This document shows, piece by piece, positions 6,056-13,417 of a DNA stretch of 15,948 nucleotides. The notes under the pieces were generated by a model, which was not told the origin of the DNA, searched no databases, and was given only the letters and a program-made list of their open reading frames with translations. Within the stretch, counting starts at the first letter, position 1, and every line of letters starts with the position of its first letter. Origin of the DNA: an uncultured Rhodospirillaceae bacterium (GTDB lineage: Bacteria; Pseudomonadota; Alphaproteobacteria; Rhodospirillales; Magnetospirillaceae). The translations under genes were made by a program, and so were the position numbers. Location of the stretch: positions 1 through 15,948 of the forward strand of contig CALABS010000076.1 of assembly GCA_937887565.1 (NCBI GenBank), given 5' to 3'.

Positions 6056-7447
6056 CTACGTCCTGGCGGTGGCGATGACGGTGCCCATGGCCGTGGGGTT
6101 GGCGTCGTTGCGCCCCTTGACCGCGTCGCGCGCCCACTTTTCCAGCGTCACCCGGTCACGCTGGAAGATCATCATGTGGGTCGAGCCGCCGAACTCGAAA
6201 TGGCCGATCTCGGTGCCGCGGGCGATCCTCACCGGGTCGGCGCCCTCGGGGACCAGGCAGGACGGATCGATGACGCAGGTCGAGACCTCGACCATGCCGA
6301 TGCAGATCAGGGCGACGTAGCCGCAGGTCTCGTGGCGGAAGATAAAAACCGCACGGGCCGCCACGTGGCCCAGATAGGGCTGCGACTCGGTGCCTTCCCA
6401 GGTCCCCTGCCCCTCGCCCTGCCACGGACGCTGGGCGAAATAGGTGCCGGGCTCGACCCACGAGCACACGATCTCGCCGTCGAGCGGCGCATTCCAGCGG
6501 TGGTAGTGGGTCGCGGACAGGAAGCCCTGATAGGCCTGGCCGCCCTCGAACAGCCGGGCCAGGGCGCGGCGGCCGCCGAACAGGTCGAGCAGCGAGTAGT
6601 TGACGTCCTTGACCCAGAACCCGGTCTCGAGGGCCAGACCGTCGACGTATTGCCAGGGCGTCGTCTCGCAGCCGATATCGACCTGGGTGTGCGGGTCGCC
6701 GTGGAACGGGCGCGCCCCGGGAACGAACTTGCGGATGAAGAACGAGTTCCACGAATCGAAGCCGTAGCCGGGCTTGTCCTTGTCGTGCTCCATCTGGTCC
6801 CAGACACCCGCCTTCCAGGCCGCCGTGGAGATCCACGAGCCCGGCTTTTCGGGATGGTCGATGTCCAGCTTGTCCAGCGACGCCGAACTCTTCAGAAAGG
6901 TGTTCCAGGCATCGAGGACGGTCTTGAAGCGGGCATTGAAGGCGGCGTCGTGGAACAGGGCCAGGCCCGCCTCGGTGGCCATGGCGACGGCCAGAAAGCC
7001 GTTCATCGGCGTGCCGACCTGGGCGGTATCGTTGAAGGCCGGCGAGGTGCTGATGATCTCGTTGATGATCTCGAAGAACTCGTCGTAGCCGGCGATCCAC
7101 AGGACGTCGCCGTCCTTGTCCTTGATCTTCTCCTTGGTCTCGTCGTCCAGCGTGGCCACGTAGGCGTTGGACTCCTCGATCATCGAATTCAGCCACATGC
7201 GGTAGACGCTGTTGGCCGTCACCCAGTTCTTGAATTCGGCGACGGCCAGGGTCATCGGGGCCAGGGTGCCGTCGGCCTTCTTGGCGGCCATGTGGTCGCG
7301 CAACGGGACTAGGAACTTGGCGGTCGCCCACACCCGGTTGGGAACCCAGAACCCCATCTGGATCGGGCCGGAATTGTCGAGCGTGAGCTGGCCGCGCCCG
7401 GTGCTTTCGATACGGCGCCCACCTGCGCCGGCAGGATTGCGGGTCAT
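6056..7447 (-). CDS. Phosphatidylserine decarboxylase-like enzyme with N-terminal PSDC domain
   Basis: The family consists of pyruvoyl-dependent decarboxylases made as a proenzyme that cleaves itself at a serine. This protein (463 residues from the ATG at 7447, which has GGGAGGA in front) ends in a PSD catalytic domain: YHRWNAPLDGEI near residue 320, the conserved VEVSTC stretch, and the self-cleavage motif GGST at 420-423, giving a small C-terminal alpha chain that begins at S422. Residues ~20-230 form the long N-terminal PSDC-type domain (NRVWATAKFL, DEFFEIINEIISTSPAFN, GYGFDSWNSFFIRKF), which classical bacterial PSD lacks. That architecture is shared with fungal PSD-related proteins and PsiD-type L-tryptophan decarboxylases, so the substrate may be an amino acid rather than phosphatidylserine. 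No membrane segment is obvious. A GTG-type extension to about 7537 is possible but lacks a ribosome binding site. Confidence 0.85.
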   Translation of the reverse strand: MTRNPAGAGGRRIESTGRGQLTLDNSGPIQMGFWVPNRVWATAKFLVPLRDHMAAKKADGTLAPMTLAVAEFKNWVTANSVYRMWLNSMIEESNAYVATLDDETKEKIKDKDGDVLWIAGYDEFFEIINEIISTSPAFNDTAQVGTPMNGFLAVAMATEAGLALFHDAAFNARFKTVLDAWNTFLKSSASLDKLDIDHPEKPGSWISTAAWKAGVWDQMEHDKDKPGYGFDSWNSFFIRKFVPGARPFHGDPHTQVDIGCETTPWQYVDGLALETGFWVKDVNYSLLDLFGGRRALARLFEGGQAYQGFLSATHYHRWNAPLDGEIVCSWVEPGTYFAQRPWQGEGQGTWEGTESQPYLGHVAARAVFIFRHETCGYVALICIGMVEVSTCVIDPSCLVPEGADPVRIARGTEIGHFEFGGSTHMMIFQRDRVTLEKWARDAVKGRNDANPTAMGTVIATART

Positions 7448-7678
7448 GTCGGTCCTCCCGTGCCGGAGGCGCGCAACCCTCCGTTGTCGTGAATCGAGCT
7501 TCGATCTGCGCAGAGCCCCTTTTATGCCAGCAATCATCCACCCTTAGCAATGCGCGACCGTATTTTTCTCTCTTTTTACGCGCAGTCGGGGACGAGACCC
7601 CTGTCGAAACACTCTAAAACTCTCGACAAATTGACCCCACATGATGTGTCCCCAAGACACTAAATCGTCAAAATCTTG

Positions 7679-7707
7679 TTGAACGCGATGCGGGCTTGGA
7701 ATAGGCT
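7679..7707 (+). promoter_or_regulatory. Candidate nrdJ promoter
   Basis: TTGAAC (7679-7684) and TAGGCT (7702-7707) are spaced by 17 bases, placing the start of transcription near 7714 and leaving a leader of about 115 bases. The same TAGGCT -10 appears at the toxin-antitoxin promoter in this window. Upstream, CACATGATGTG (7638-7648) is a second imperfect palindrome. Confidence 0.45.
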
Positions 7708-7728
7708 GCGTCTCCGTTGGGGGCAGGC

Positions 7729-7742
7729 CACAACATGTTGTG
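7729..7742 (+). promoter_or_regulatory. Perfect palindrome, probable NrdR box
   Basis: CACAACATGTTGTG is a perfect 14-bp palindrome. Extended by one base each side, it agrees with the 16-base NrdR-box consensus (acaCwAtATaTwGtgt) at about 12 positions, including the conserved C and G. It begins about 15 bases after the predicted transcription start of nrdJ, a position where repressor binding would block transcription. NrdR is the ATP/dATP-sensing repressor of ribonucleotide reductase genes. Confidence 0.55.
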
Positions 7743-7746
7743 AGCC

Positions 7747-7784
7747 GGCGAAGGGGACCTTGGGGGCCCTCTTTCCCTTTCGCC
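7747..7784 (+). promoter_or_regulatory. Stem-loop in the nrdJ leader
   Basis: GGCGAAGGG (7747-7755) can pair with CCCTTTCGCC (7775-7784), with one bulged base. The loop contains a further G-run/C-run (GGGGGCCC) that could extend the structure. It lies between the palindrome and the nrdJ ribosome binding site. It has no recognisable cobalamin-riboswitch boxes. Confidence 0.35.
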
Positions 7785-7830
7785 CCACCCCGGCGACCAG
7801 TCCAGGCAGAGCAGAGCAGAGGGGAAACCA

Positions 7831-10800
7831 ATGCGGGTCGAGCGTCATTTCACCAAGACCGGGCAGTCGGCCTATGCCGGCATCGAGTTCCGCAAGGCCG
7901 CCAGCGAGATCCGCAATCCCGATGGCTCGGTCGTCTTCTCGCTCACCGACATCGAGGTTCCCGCCGACTGGTCGCAGGTCGCCTGCGACGTCCTGGCCCA
8001 GAAGTATTTCCGCAAGGCCGGCGTCCCCGCCCGCCTGAAGCGCGTCGCCGAGAAGGGCGTGCCCGAGTGGCTGCAGCGCCACGAGGCCGATGCCGAGGCG
8101 CTGAAGGAGCTGCCGGAAGCCGACCGGATGGTCGGCGAGAGCAGCGCCAAGCAGGTGTTCAACCGCCTGGCCGGCACCTGGACCTATTGGGGGTGGAAGG
8201 GCGGCTATTTCGCCTCGGACGCCGACGCCCGCGCCTTCAACGACGAGATGGCCTTCATGCTCGCCCGCCAGATGGGCGCCCCCAACTCGCCGCAGTGGTT
8301 CAACACCGGCCTGCATTGGGCCTACGGCATCGACGGCCCCAGCCAGGGCCACTTCTACGTCGACCACAAGACCGGCAAGATGGTGAAGTCCAAGTCGGCC
8401 TACGAGCATCCGCAGCCGCACGCCTGCTTCATCCAGTCCATCGAGGACGATCTGGTCAACGAAGGCGGCATCATGGACCTGTGGGTCCGCGAGGCGCGCC
8501 TGTTCAAGTACGGCTCGGGCACCGGCACCAACTTCTCGAAACTGCGCGGCGAGGGCGAGCGACTGTCGGGCGGCGGCAAGTCGTCGGGCCTGATGAGCTT
8601 CCTCAAGATCGGCGACCGCGCCGCCGGCGCCATCAAGTCGGGCGGCACCACCCGGCGCGCCGCCAAGATGGTGGTGGTCGACATCGACCACCCCGACATC
8701 GAGACCTTCATCGACTGGAAGGTGCGCGAGGAGCAGAAGGTCGCGGCCCTGGTCACCGGCTCGAAGCTGGCCCAGAAGCACATGAACGAGGTGATGGCCG
8801 CCTGCCGCGACTGGGACGGCCTTAGCGGCGAAGCCGCGTCTCGCGGCTATGGCGACGAATCACGCTTCGACCCCAAGGTCAACAAGCGCCTGAAGAAAGC
8901 CATCATCGCCGCCCGCGCGGTGATGATCCCCGAGAACTACATCCAGCGCGTCATCCAGTTCGCCCGCCAGGGCTACACCGAGATCGAGTTCCCGGTGCTG
9001 AACACCGACTGGGATTCCGAGGCCTACCTCACCGTCTCGGGCCAGAACTCCAACAACACCGTCCGCGTCACCAACGACTTCCTCAACGCCGTCATCGACG
9101 ACCGCGAGTGGGATCTGACGTGGCGCACCAAGGGCAAGGTCAAGAAGACCCTGCCCGCCCGCGAGCTGTGGGAACGCATCGGCGAGGCCGCCTGGGCCTG
9201 CGCCGACCCCGGCATCCAGTTCGACACCACCATCAACGAATGGCACACCTGCCCCGAATCCGGCCGCATCAATGCGTCCAATCCGTGCTCGGAATACATG
9301 TTCCTGGACGACACCGCCTGCAATCTGGCGTCGCTCAACCTGATGCGCTTCCGCCGCGAGGACGGGACCTTCGACCTCGACTCGTTCCGCCATGCCTGCC
9401 GGCTGTGGACCATGGTGCTGGAAATCTCGGTGCTGATGGCCCAGTTCCCCTCGGCCAGGATCGCCGAGCTCAGCTACGACTTCCGCACCCTCGGCCTGGG
9501 CTACGCCAATGTTGGCGGCCTGCTGATGGCCTCGGGCATTCCCTACGACAGTGACACCGGCCGCGCCATCATCGGCGCCATCACCGCCCTGATGACCGGC
9601 GAGTCCTACGCCACCTCGGCCGAGATGGCCGGCGAGCTGGGCCCCTTCCCCGGCTTCCCCAAGAGCCGCGACTCCATGCTCAAGGTGATCCGCAACCACC
9701 GCCGCGCCGCCTATGGCCTGGACGGCGGCTACGAGGGCCTGTCCATCGGCCCGGTGCCGCTGGACGCCGACAACTGTCCCGACGCCGCCCTGGTGGCCGC
9801 CGCCCGGCTGGCCTGGGACCGCGCGCTGAGCCTGGGCGAGGCCAACGGCTTCCGCAACGCCCAGACCTCGGTGATCGCGCCCACCGGCACCATCGGCCTG
9901 GTCATGGATTGCGACACCACCGGCATCGAGCCCGACTTCGCCCTGGTCAAGTTCAAGAAGCTGGCCGGCGGCGGCTATTTCAAGATCATCAACCGCATGG
10001 TCCCCGAGGCCCTGCGCACCCTGGGCTACGCCGAGGCCGACATCGCCGAGATCATCCGCTACGCGGTCGGCCACGGCACCCTGGTCGGCGCCCCGGGCGT
10101 CAACCACGACTCGCTCAGGGCCAAGGGCTTCGACGACGACACCCTGGCCCGCATCGAGCAGTCGCTGGAAAGCGCCTTCGACATCAAGTTCGTGTTCAAC
10201 AAGTACACGCTGGGCGAGGAGTTCTGCACCGGCACCCTGGGCATCCCCAAGGCCAGCCTGGATGACTACGGCTTCGATCTCCTGGCCCATATCGGGTTCA
10301 CCAAGGAACAGATCGACAAGGCCAACACCCATTGCACCGGCGCCATGACCCTGGAGGGCGCGCCCTTCCTCAAGGCCGAGCACCTGCCGGTGTTCGACTG
10401 CGCCTCGCCCTGCGGCAAGGTCGGCAAGCGCTTCCTGTCGGCGGACTCCCACATCCGCATGATGGCCGCCGCCCAGCCCTTCATCTCGGGCGCCATCTCC
10501 AAGACCATCAACATGCCCAACTCGGCCTCGATCGAGGAATGCAAGGGCGCCTACATGCTGTCCTGGCGCCTGGGCCTGAAGGCCAACGCGCTGTACCGTG
10601 ACGGCTCCAAGCTGTCGCAGCCGCTGCAGGCCGCCCTGCTCGACGACGTCGACCTGGAGGAGGAGATCGCCGAGGCACCCATGGCGGCGCGGGCCGAGAT
10701 CATCGCCGAGCGCATCGTCGAGCGGGTCATCGCCGCCGCCCGCCGCAAGCTCCCGGACCGCCGCAAGGGCTATACCCAGAAGGCCATCGTCGGCGGCCAC

Positions 10801-11508
10801 AAGGTCTATCTGCGTACCGGCGAATACGACGACGGCAAGCTGGGCGAGATCTTCATCGACATGCACAAGGAAGGCGCCGCCTTCCGCGCCATGATGAACA
10901 ACTTCGCCATCGCGGTGTCCATCGGCCTGCAGTACGGCGTGCCGCTGGAGGAGTTCGTCGAGAGCTTCACCTTCACCCGCTTCGAGCCCCAGGGCATGGT
11001 GGAAGGCAACGACACCATCAAGATGGCCACCTCGATCCTGGACTACATCTTCCGCGAGCTGGCCATCAGCTATCTGGGCCGCAACGAGCTCGCCCACGTC
11101 GAGCCCGCCGACCTGATCCCCGACACCGTCGGCCGCGGCAACACCGCCGAGGGCGGCGCCACCGCCGCCTCGCAGCTGGGCGCGGTCGTCGAGCGGGTGG
11201 CGTCCAAGGGCTATGTGCGCTCCAAGCTGGTGGTGCTCAAGGGCGGCAACGGCGGCGGGTCCAGCGCCGCCCTGTCCGCCGACCTGCCCGGCACCGCCGC
11301 CCAGATGGCGGCCCAAAGCGGACTGGCGGTGGCCATCGACGCCGAGGCCATGATCCAGGAGTTCGACGCCCGCGCCGAGCAGATCCGCGCCGCCCGCATG
11401 AAGGGCTACGAGGGCGACGCCTGCCCCGAATGCGGCAACTTCACCCTGGTCCGCAACGGCACCTGCCTGAAATGCGACACCTGCGGGGGGACCACCGGCT
11501 GCTCGTAG
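7831..11508 (+). CDS. nrdJ: Adenosylcobalamin-dependent (class II) ribonucleoside-diphosphate reductase
   Basis: The enzyme makes deoxyribonucleotides from ribonucleotides, using AdoCbl to generate a thiyl radical, and works with or without oxygen. The 1,225 residues match the long alphaproteobacterial NrdJ type. The radical site NPCSE is seen at 484-488 (N484, C486, E488), followed by the typical CNLASLNL. A redox cysteine is at C199 (HACF). Other family landmarks are GSGTGTNFS, TSVIAPTGTIGLVMDCDTTG, GHGTLVGAPGVNHDSL and FISGAISKTINMPNS. The C-terminus is a zinc-ribbon/redox tail with CPEC, CLKC and a final CGGTTGCS, which would re-reduce the active site. AGAGGGG precedes the ATG. No intein or frameshift is visible. 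The gene stands alone and is probably controlled by NrdR. Confidence 0.97.
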   Translation: MRVERHFTKTGQSAYAGIEFRKAASEIRNPDGSVVFSLTDIEVPADWSQVACDVLAQKYFRKAGVPARLKRVAEKGVPEWLQRHEADAEALKELPEADRMVGESSAKQVFNRLAGTWTYWGWKGGYFASDADARAFNDEMAFMLARQMGAPNSPQWFNTGLHWAYGIDGPSQGHFYVDHKTGKMVKSKSAYEHPQPHACFIQSIEDDLVNEGGIMDLWVREARLFKYGSGTGTNFSKLRGEGERLSGGGKSSGLMSFLKIGDRAAGAIKSGGTTRRAAKMVVVDIDHPDIETFIDWKVREEQKVAALVTGSKLAQKHMNEVMAACRDWDGLSGEAASRGYGDESRFDPKVNKRLKKAIIAARAVMIPENYIQRVIQFARQGYTEIEFPVLNTDWDSEAYLTVSGQNSNNTVRVTNDFLNAVIDDREWDLTWRTKGKVKKTLPARELWERIGEAAWACADPGIQFDTTINEWHTCPESGRINASNPCSEYMFLDDTACNLASLNLMRFRREDGTFDLDSFRHACRLWTMVLEISVLMAQFPSARIAELSYDFRTLGLGYANVGGLLMASGIPYDSDTGRAIIGAITALMTGESYATSAEMAGELGPFPGFPKSRDSMLKVIRNHRRAAYGLDGGYEGLSIGPVPLDADNCPDAALVAAARLAWDRALSLGEANGFRNAQTSVIAPTGTIGLVMDCDTTGIEPDFALVKFKKLAGGGYFKIINRMVPEALRTLGYAEADIAEIIRYAVGHGTLVGAPGVNHDSLRAKGFDDDTLARIEQSLESAFDIKFVFNKYTLGEEFCTGTLGIPKASLDDYGFDLLAHIGFTKEQIDKANTHCTGAMTLEGAPFLKAEHLPVFDCASPCGKVGKRFLSADSHIRMMAAAQPFISGAISKTINMPNSASIEECKGAYMLSWRLGLKANALYRDGSKLSQPLQAALLDDVDLEEEIAEAPMAARAEIIAERIVERVIAAARRKLPDRRKGYTQKAIVGGHKVYLRTGEYDDGKLGEIFIDMHKEGAAFRAMMNNFAIAVSIGLQYGVPLEEFVESFTFTRFEPQGMVEGNDTIKMATSILDYIFRELAISYLGRNELAHVEPADLIPDTVGRGNTAEGGATAASQLGAVVERVASKGYVRSKLVVLKGGNGGGSSAALSADLPGTAAQMAAQSGLAVAIDAEAMIQEFDARAEQIRAARMKGYEGDACPECGNFTLVRNGTCLKCDTCGGTTGCS

Positions 11509-11529
11509 TATGCCGACCTACGTATGTAT

Positions 11530-11570
11530 GTTATGCCGCGCACCATAATTTGGCCGGTGTGCGGCATAAC
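11530..11570. repeat. 15-bp inverted repeat just after nrdJ
   Basis: The arm at 11530-11544 (GTTATGCCGCGCACC) and the arm at 11556-11570 (GGTGTGCGGCATAAC) are complementary at 14 of 15 positions, the odd pair being a G·U wobble, around an 11-base A/T-rich loop. A third TATGCCG lies at 11509-11515. As RNA it would be a stable hairpin ending nrdJ transcripts, but there is no U tract. Its position at the edge of recombinase debris also fits a recombination site (inference). Confidence 0.55.
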
Positions 11571-11609
11571 CTGGCCCAAACGAAGCAACAGCGTGCCGCA
11601 GTCGATTTT

Positions 11610-11643
11610 TGAGGGACCGTTCTTTCCTCTCTTGGGTCCCTCA
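11610..11643 (+). terminator. Stem-loop downstream of nrdJ
   Basis: TGAGGGACC (11610-11618) pairs perfectly with GGTCCCTCA (11635-11643) around a 16-base pyrimidine-rich loop. A run of five T residues precedes the stem and none follows it, so intrinsic termination on the plus strand is uncertain. Confidence 0.4.
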
Positions 11644-11650
11644 ATGCAAC

Positions 11651-11680
11651 GGGCCGGCTCTCATCCGGGAGAGCCGGCCC
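11651..11680 (+). terminator. Very stable GC-rich stem-loop, candidate nrdJ terminator
   Basis: A perfect 12-bp stem (GGGCCGGCTCTC at 11651-11662 with GAGAGCCGGCCC at 11669-11680) closes a six-base loop, seven bases after the previous stem-loop. It is followed by GGAATCTATAC rather than a U tract. The tandem arrangement after a long gene argues for transcript end formation or 3'-end protection. Confidence 0.5.
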
Positions 11681-11901
11681 GGAATCTATACAGGAACAAA
11701 TAGGGGTCACCGCTGGACACGCAATTTAGCTGGCCAAGGGCACTCCTATCGACCACGCAATGAAGCTCAGAGGCTTGCACCGACCATTTAAATCCAAACG
11801 CCAACCGCTATGCTCAGTCGTATTGATCTAAGCATGAACAAGCATAACGCCGTAGTCTGTCGCTTGGTATCGAGGTTTTGAGAAGAGAGGAGGGAAGCGC
11901 G
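11681..11901. other. Low-GC accessory spacer without a recognisable gene
   Basis: I see no coding frame with a ribosome binding site here and no RNA gene. The composition is lower in GC than nrdJ on the left, marking the start of the accessory region. A possible TTGATC at about 11823 is followed by poor -10 candidates. Confidence 0.4.
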
Positions 11902-11930
11902 GTGTCGAAGGATAACAAGGCGACACTGCT
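11902..11930 (+). pseudogene. Orphan gene start (5' remnant) fused to integrase tail
   Basis: A near-ideal ribosome binding site (AGGAGGG, 11888-11894) lies seven bases before GTG at 11902. It starts a frame reading MSKDNKATL before the sequence switches, at about 11931, into integrase DNA in a different frame. Translation would then stop at a TGA near 11971. This looks like the first codons of a lost gene joined to the end of another. Confidence 0.4.
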
Positions 11931-12164
11931 TATGCCAGCAATGCCCTGGCGCTCGGCGAGGGCCTGCCGATGATCGGCAAGCTGCTCGGCCACACCCAGG
12001 TGCAGACCACCGCTCGCTACGCCCATCTCGCCAATGATCCGGTGAAGGCGGCGGCCACCCGCGTTTCCGATACCATCGGCGCGGCGGTTGCCGGCCACAA
12101 GAAGAAGCGGCCGGCCGGGAAGGCCGGTGGAACCGGCATTGCGCAGCGGCGTAACGCCGGCTAG
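11931..12164 (+). pseudogene. C-terminal fragment of a tyrosine integrase
   Basis: From the TAT at 11931 the frame encodes the last ~77 residues of a phage-type integrase: LPMIGKLLGHTQVQTTARYAHL, with the last catalytic His and the nucleophilic Tyr, then a Lys/Arg-rich tail. The catalytic Arg, Lys and HxxR residues are missing, so it cannot be active. It closely matches the end of the integrase at 14211-15173, including 53 identical bases, but differs in the last 30 residues, so it comes from a related rather than identical element. Confidence 0.8.
11961..12013 (+). repeat. 53-bp direct repeat, copy 1
   Basis: This stretch is identical to 14961-15013, exactly 3,000 bp away and in the same orientation. 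It encodes the LPMIGKLLGHTQVQTT part of both integrases. Similarity continues at lower identity on the right to about 12090. The pair could recombine and delete everything between, including the toxin-antitoxin genes. Confidence 0.85.
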
Positions 12165-12170
12165 GTCGTA

Positions 12171-12200
12171 TTGACAATGTCGTTACATTCTCTGTAGGCT
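12171..12200 (+). promoter_or_regulatory. Promoter and probable operator of the toxin-antitoxin operon
   Basis: TTGACA (12171-12176) and TAGGCT (12195-12200) are spaced by 18 bases; TGTAGG two bases earlier is an alternative -10. Between them lies the inverted repeat AATGT-cgtt-ACATT (12176-12189). A ribbon-helix-helix antitoxin is expected to bind such a site and repress its own operon. Confidence 0.55.
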
Positions 12201-12222
12201 CGCCGGTGAAGGGAGAATGATC

Positions 12223-12525
12223 ATGAGACAGGCCGACCCTGCGGGGCACCGCGCGCGCCCTCCGAAGAACGATGTGATCCAGATTCGGGCATCGGCCGAG
12301 ACCAAGGCGATCCTGAACCGCGCCGCCAGCTTGCGCGGCCAGAAGCTGTCGGAGTTCATGCTGGACAGCGCGCGGCGCCAGGCGGAGGAGACGCTGCTCG
12401 ACCAGCGCGTGTTCTTTCTCGATCCCGAGGCGCACGACCAGTTCCTCGCCCTGCTCGACGCGCCGGCCGCCCCCAGTGAGGAGTTGCGCCAGCGCATGAG
12501 GCGGCGCCCGTCCTGGGAACGGTGA
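12223..12525 (+). CDS. DUF1778 ribbon-helix-helix antitoxin
   Basis: The 100-residue protein belongs to the TacA/AtaR-like (DUF1778) antitoxins. Residues ~14-60 carry the ribbon-helix-helix DNA-binding fold (NDVIQIRASAETKAILNRAA, then GQKLSEFMLDSARRQAEE). The C-terminal ~40 residues (VFFLDPEAHDQFLALLDAP) form the segment that wraps the toxin and blocks its acetyl-CoA site. The ATG at 12223 is six bases after GGGAGA; an in-frame ATG at 12217 sits directly on that ribosome binding site and is less likely. The stop codon overlaps the toxin start. It should repress its own promoter together with the toxin. Confidence 0.9.
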   Translation: MRQADPAGHRARPPKNDVIQIRASAETKAILNRAASLRGQKLSEFMLDSARRQAEETLLDQRVFFLDPEAHDQFLALLDAPAAPSEELRQRMRRRPSWER

Positions 12526-13073
12526 TGTCCGGCGACGAGCAGCAGGTTCCGGCAAGAACCAGACGCGTCCTGCCGCCGGAACGCCTCGGCCCGCACCACG
12601 ACCTCGCCGCGTTCGAGAACGGCAGGCACCCCTCCCTGGACGACTGGCTGAGACGCCGGGCGCTTGCCAGCGAGGGGCTGTCGGCCCGCGCTTATGTCAT
12701 CTGCGACATCGACGCCCCTACCCGCGTCGTCGGCTACTACGCGATTGCCACCGCCATGGAACGGCGGACGGCACTACCCAGCGCCCGTTTGCGGCACGGA
12801 ATGCCCGAGGAGGTCCCCCTGCTGCTGATCGGGCGCCTCGCCGTCGACCGTGCATGGCAGGGGCTCGGCCTGGGGACGGACCTGCTGGCGGACGCGCTGC
12901 GGCGCTGTCTCGCCGCCTCGGACATCGCCGGCGCCCGCGGCGTCATCGTCCATGCCATCGACGATGAGGCAGCCGGTTTCTACCGGCGGCACGGCTTCCT
13001 GCCCTCTCCCCTCGGCCAAGGCATCCTGCTCATGCCGATCGAGACGGTGCGGGCGCTGGTCGCTCCTTCATGA
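12525..13073 (+). CDS. GNAT-family toxin (TacT/AtaT-like tRNA acetyltransferase)
   Basis: In this family the toxin acetylates the amino group of charged tRNAs and so stops translation. The 182-residue protein has the GNAT acetyl-CoA loop QGLGLG at 112-117 after LIGRLAVDRAWQ, and the catalytic tyrosine in GFYRRHGF (Y153). Length and domain order match TacT-like toxins. The ATG overlaps the antitoxin stop (TGATG); a GTG at 12522 is an alternative start with poorer spacing to GGGA. Both genes of the pair look complete, in contrast to the broken genes around them. The particular tRNA targeted cannot be read from the sequence. Confidence 0.9.
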   Translation: MSGDEQQVPARTRRVLPPERLGPHHDLAAFENGRHPSLDDWLRRRALASEGLSARAYVICDIDAPTRVVGYYAIATAMERRTALPSARLRHGMPEEVPLLLIGRLAVDRAWQGLGLGTDLLADALRRCLAASDIAGARGVIVHAIDDEAAGFYRRHGFLPSPLGQGILLMPIETVRALVAPS

Positions 13074-13118
13074 TCATCCCCTTGGCAGAAGACATTTAAC
13101 CGCCGTAGCTTCATCCCA

Positions 13119-13385
13119 ATGACCCGCGATCGCAGTCCCGACGATCTCAAGCTCCTTGGCGACCGCTTGCGAGCGGCCAGACTTGCCCTTGGCCTCACGC
13201 AGAAGGTGCTGTACGAGCCGCTGGGGGTGAAGGCCGCGACGTGGAATCACTGGGAAAGCGGCAAGCGTCTGCCCGATGCGGGCGCTGGCGGGCCTCGGTT
13301 CCCTGGTCCTGGCAGCCGGCCGCTGCAATCGTGCCGGGGCTCAGGAGCTGGGCCAGGTGACCGTGTTCGCCCCCGCCGACCATAG
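13119..13385 (+). pseudogene. Broken XRE-family regulator (N-terminal HTH)
   Basis: Residues ~8-54 form a Cro/C1-type helix-turn-helix: GDRLRAARLALGLTQ, then LGVKAATWNHWESGKRLPD. After LPD at about 13281 the frame degenerates into Gly/Pro/Arg-rich sequence to a stop at 13385. The +1 frame continues briefly as RALAGL, as expected of an XRE protein, so a one-base shift or a recombination breakpoint lies near 13280. A weak promoter (TTGGCA 13082-13087, TAGCTT 13106-13111) would start RNA almost at the ATG, giving a leaderless message. DNA binding by the remaining domain is possible but the protein lacks its second half. Confidence 0.6.
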
Positions 13386-13417
13386 AGTGGAAGGAGCATG
13401 CCAACCTCGCCCGGTGC

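Noticed and set aside
7650..7800. Cobalamin riboswitch before the B12-dependent nrdJ
   Set aside because: GAGCCGGCGAAGGGGACC superficially resembles the B12 box, but the spacing and the other conserved blocks of the riboswitch are absent.
8860..11316. 818-codon open frame antisense to nrdJ
   Set aside because: It follows the third-position GC of nrdJ, has low-complexity Gly/Ala/Asp/His composition, no ribosome binding site and no recognisable domain.
11530..11570. Integron attC site
   Set aside because: The inverted repeat has GTTA at the outside left and TAAC at the outside right, opposite to attC core order, and no integron integrase or cassettes are present.
7522..11943. Shared 13-mer TTATGCCAGCAAT at 7522 and 11930
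   Set aside because: A repeat of this length is expected by chance in 16 kb of biased sequence, and the flanks show no further similarity.
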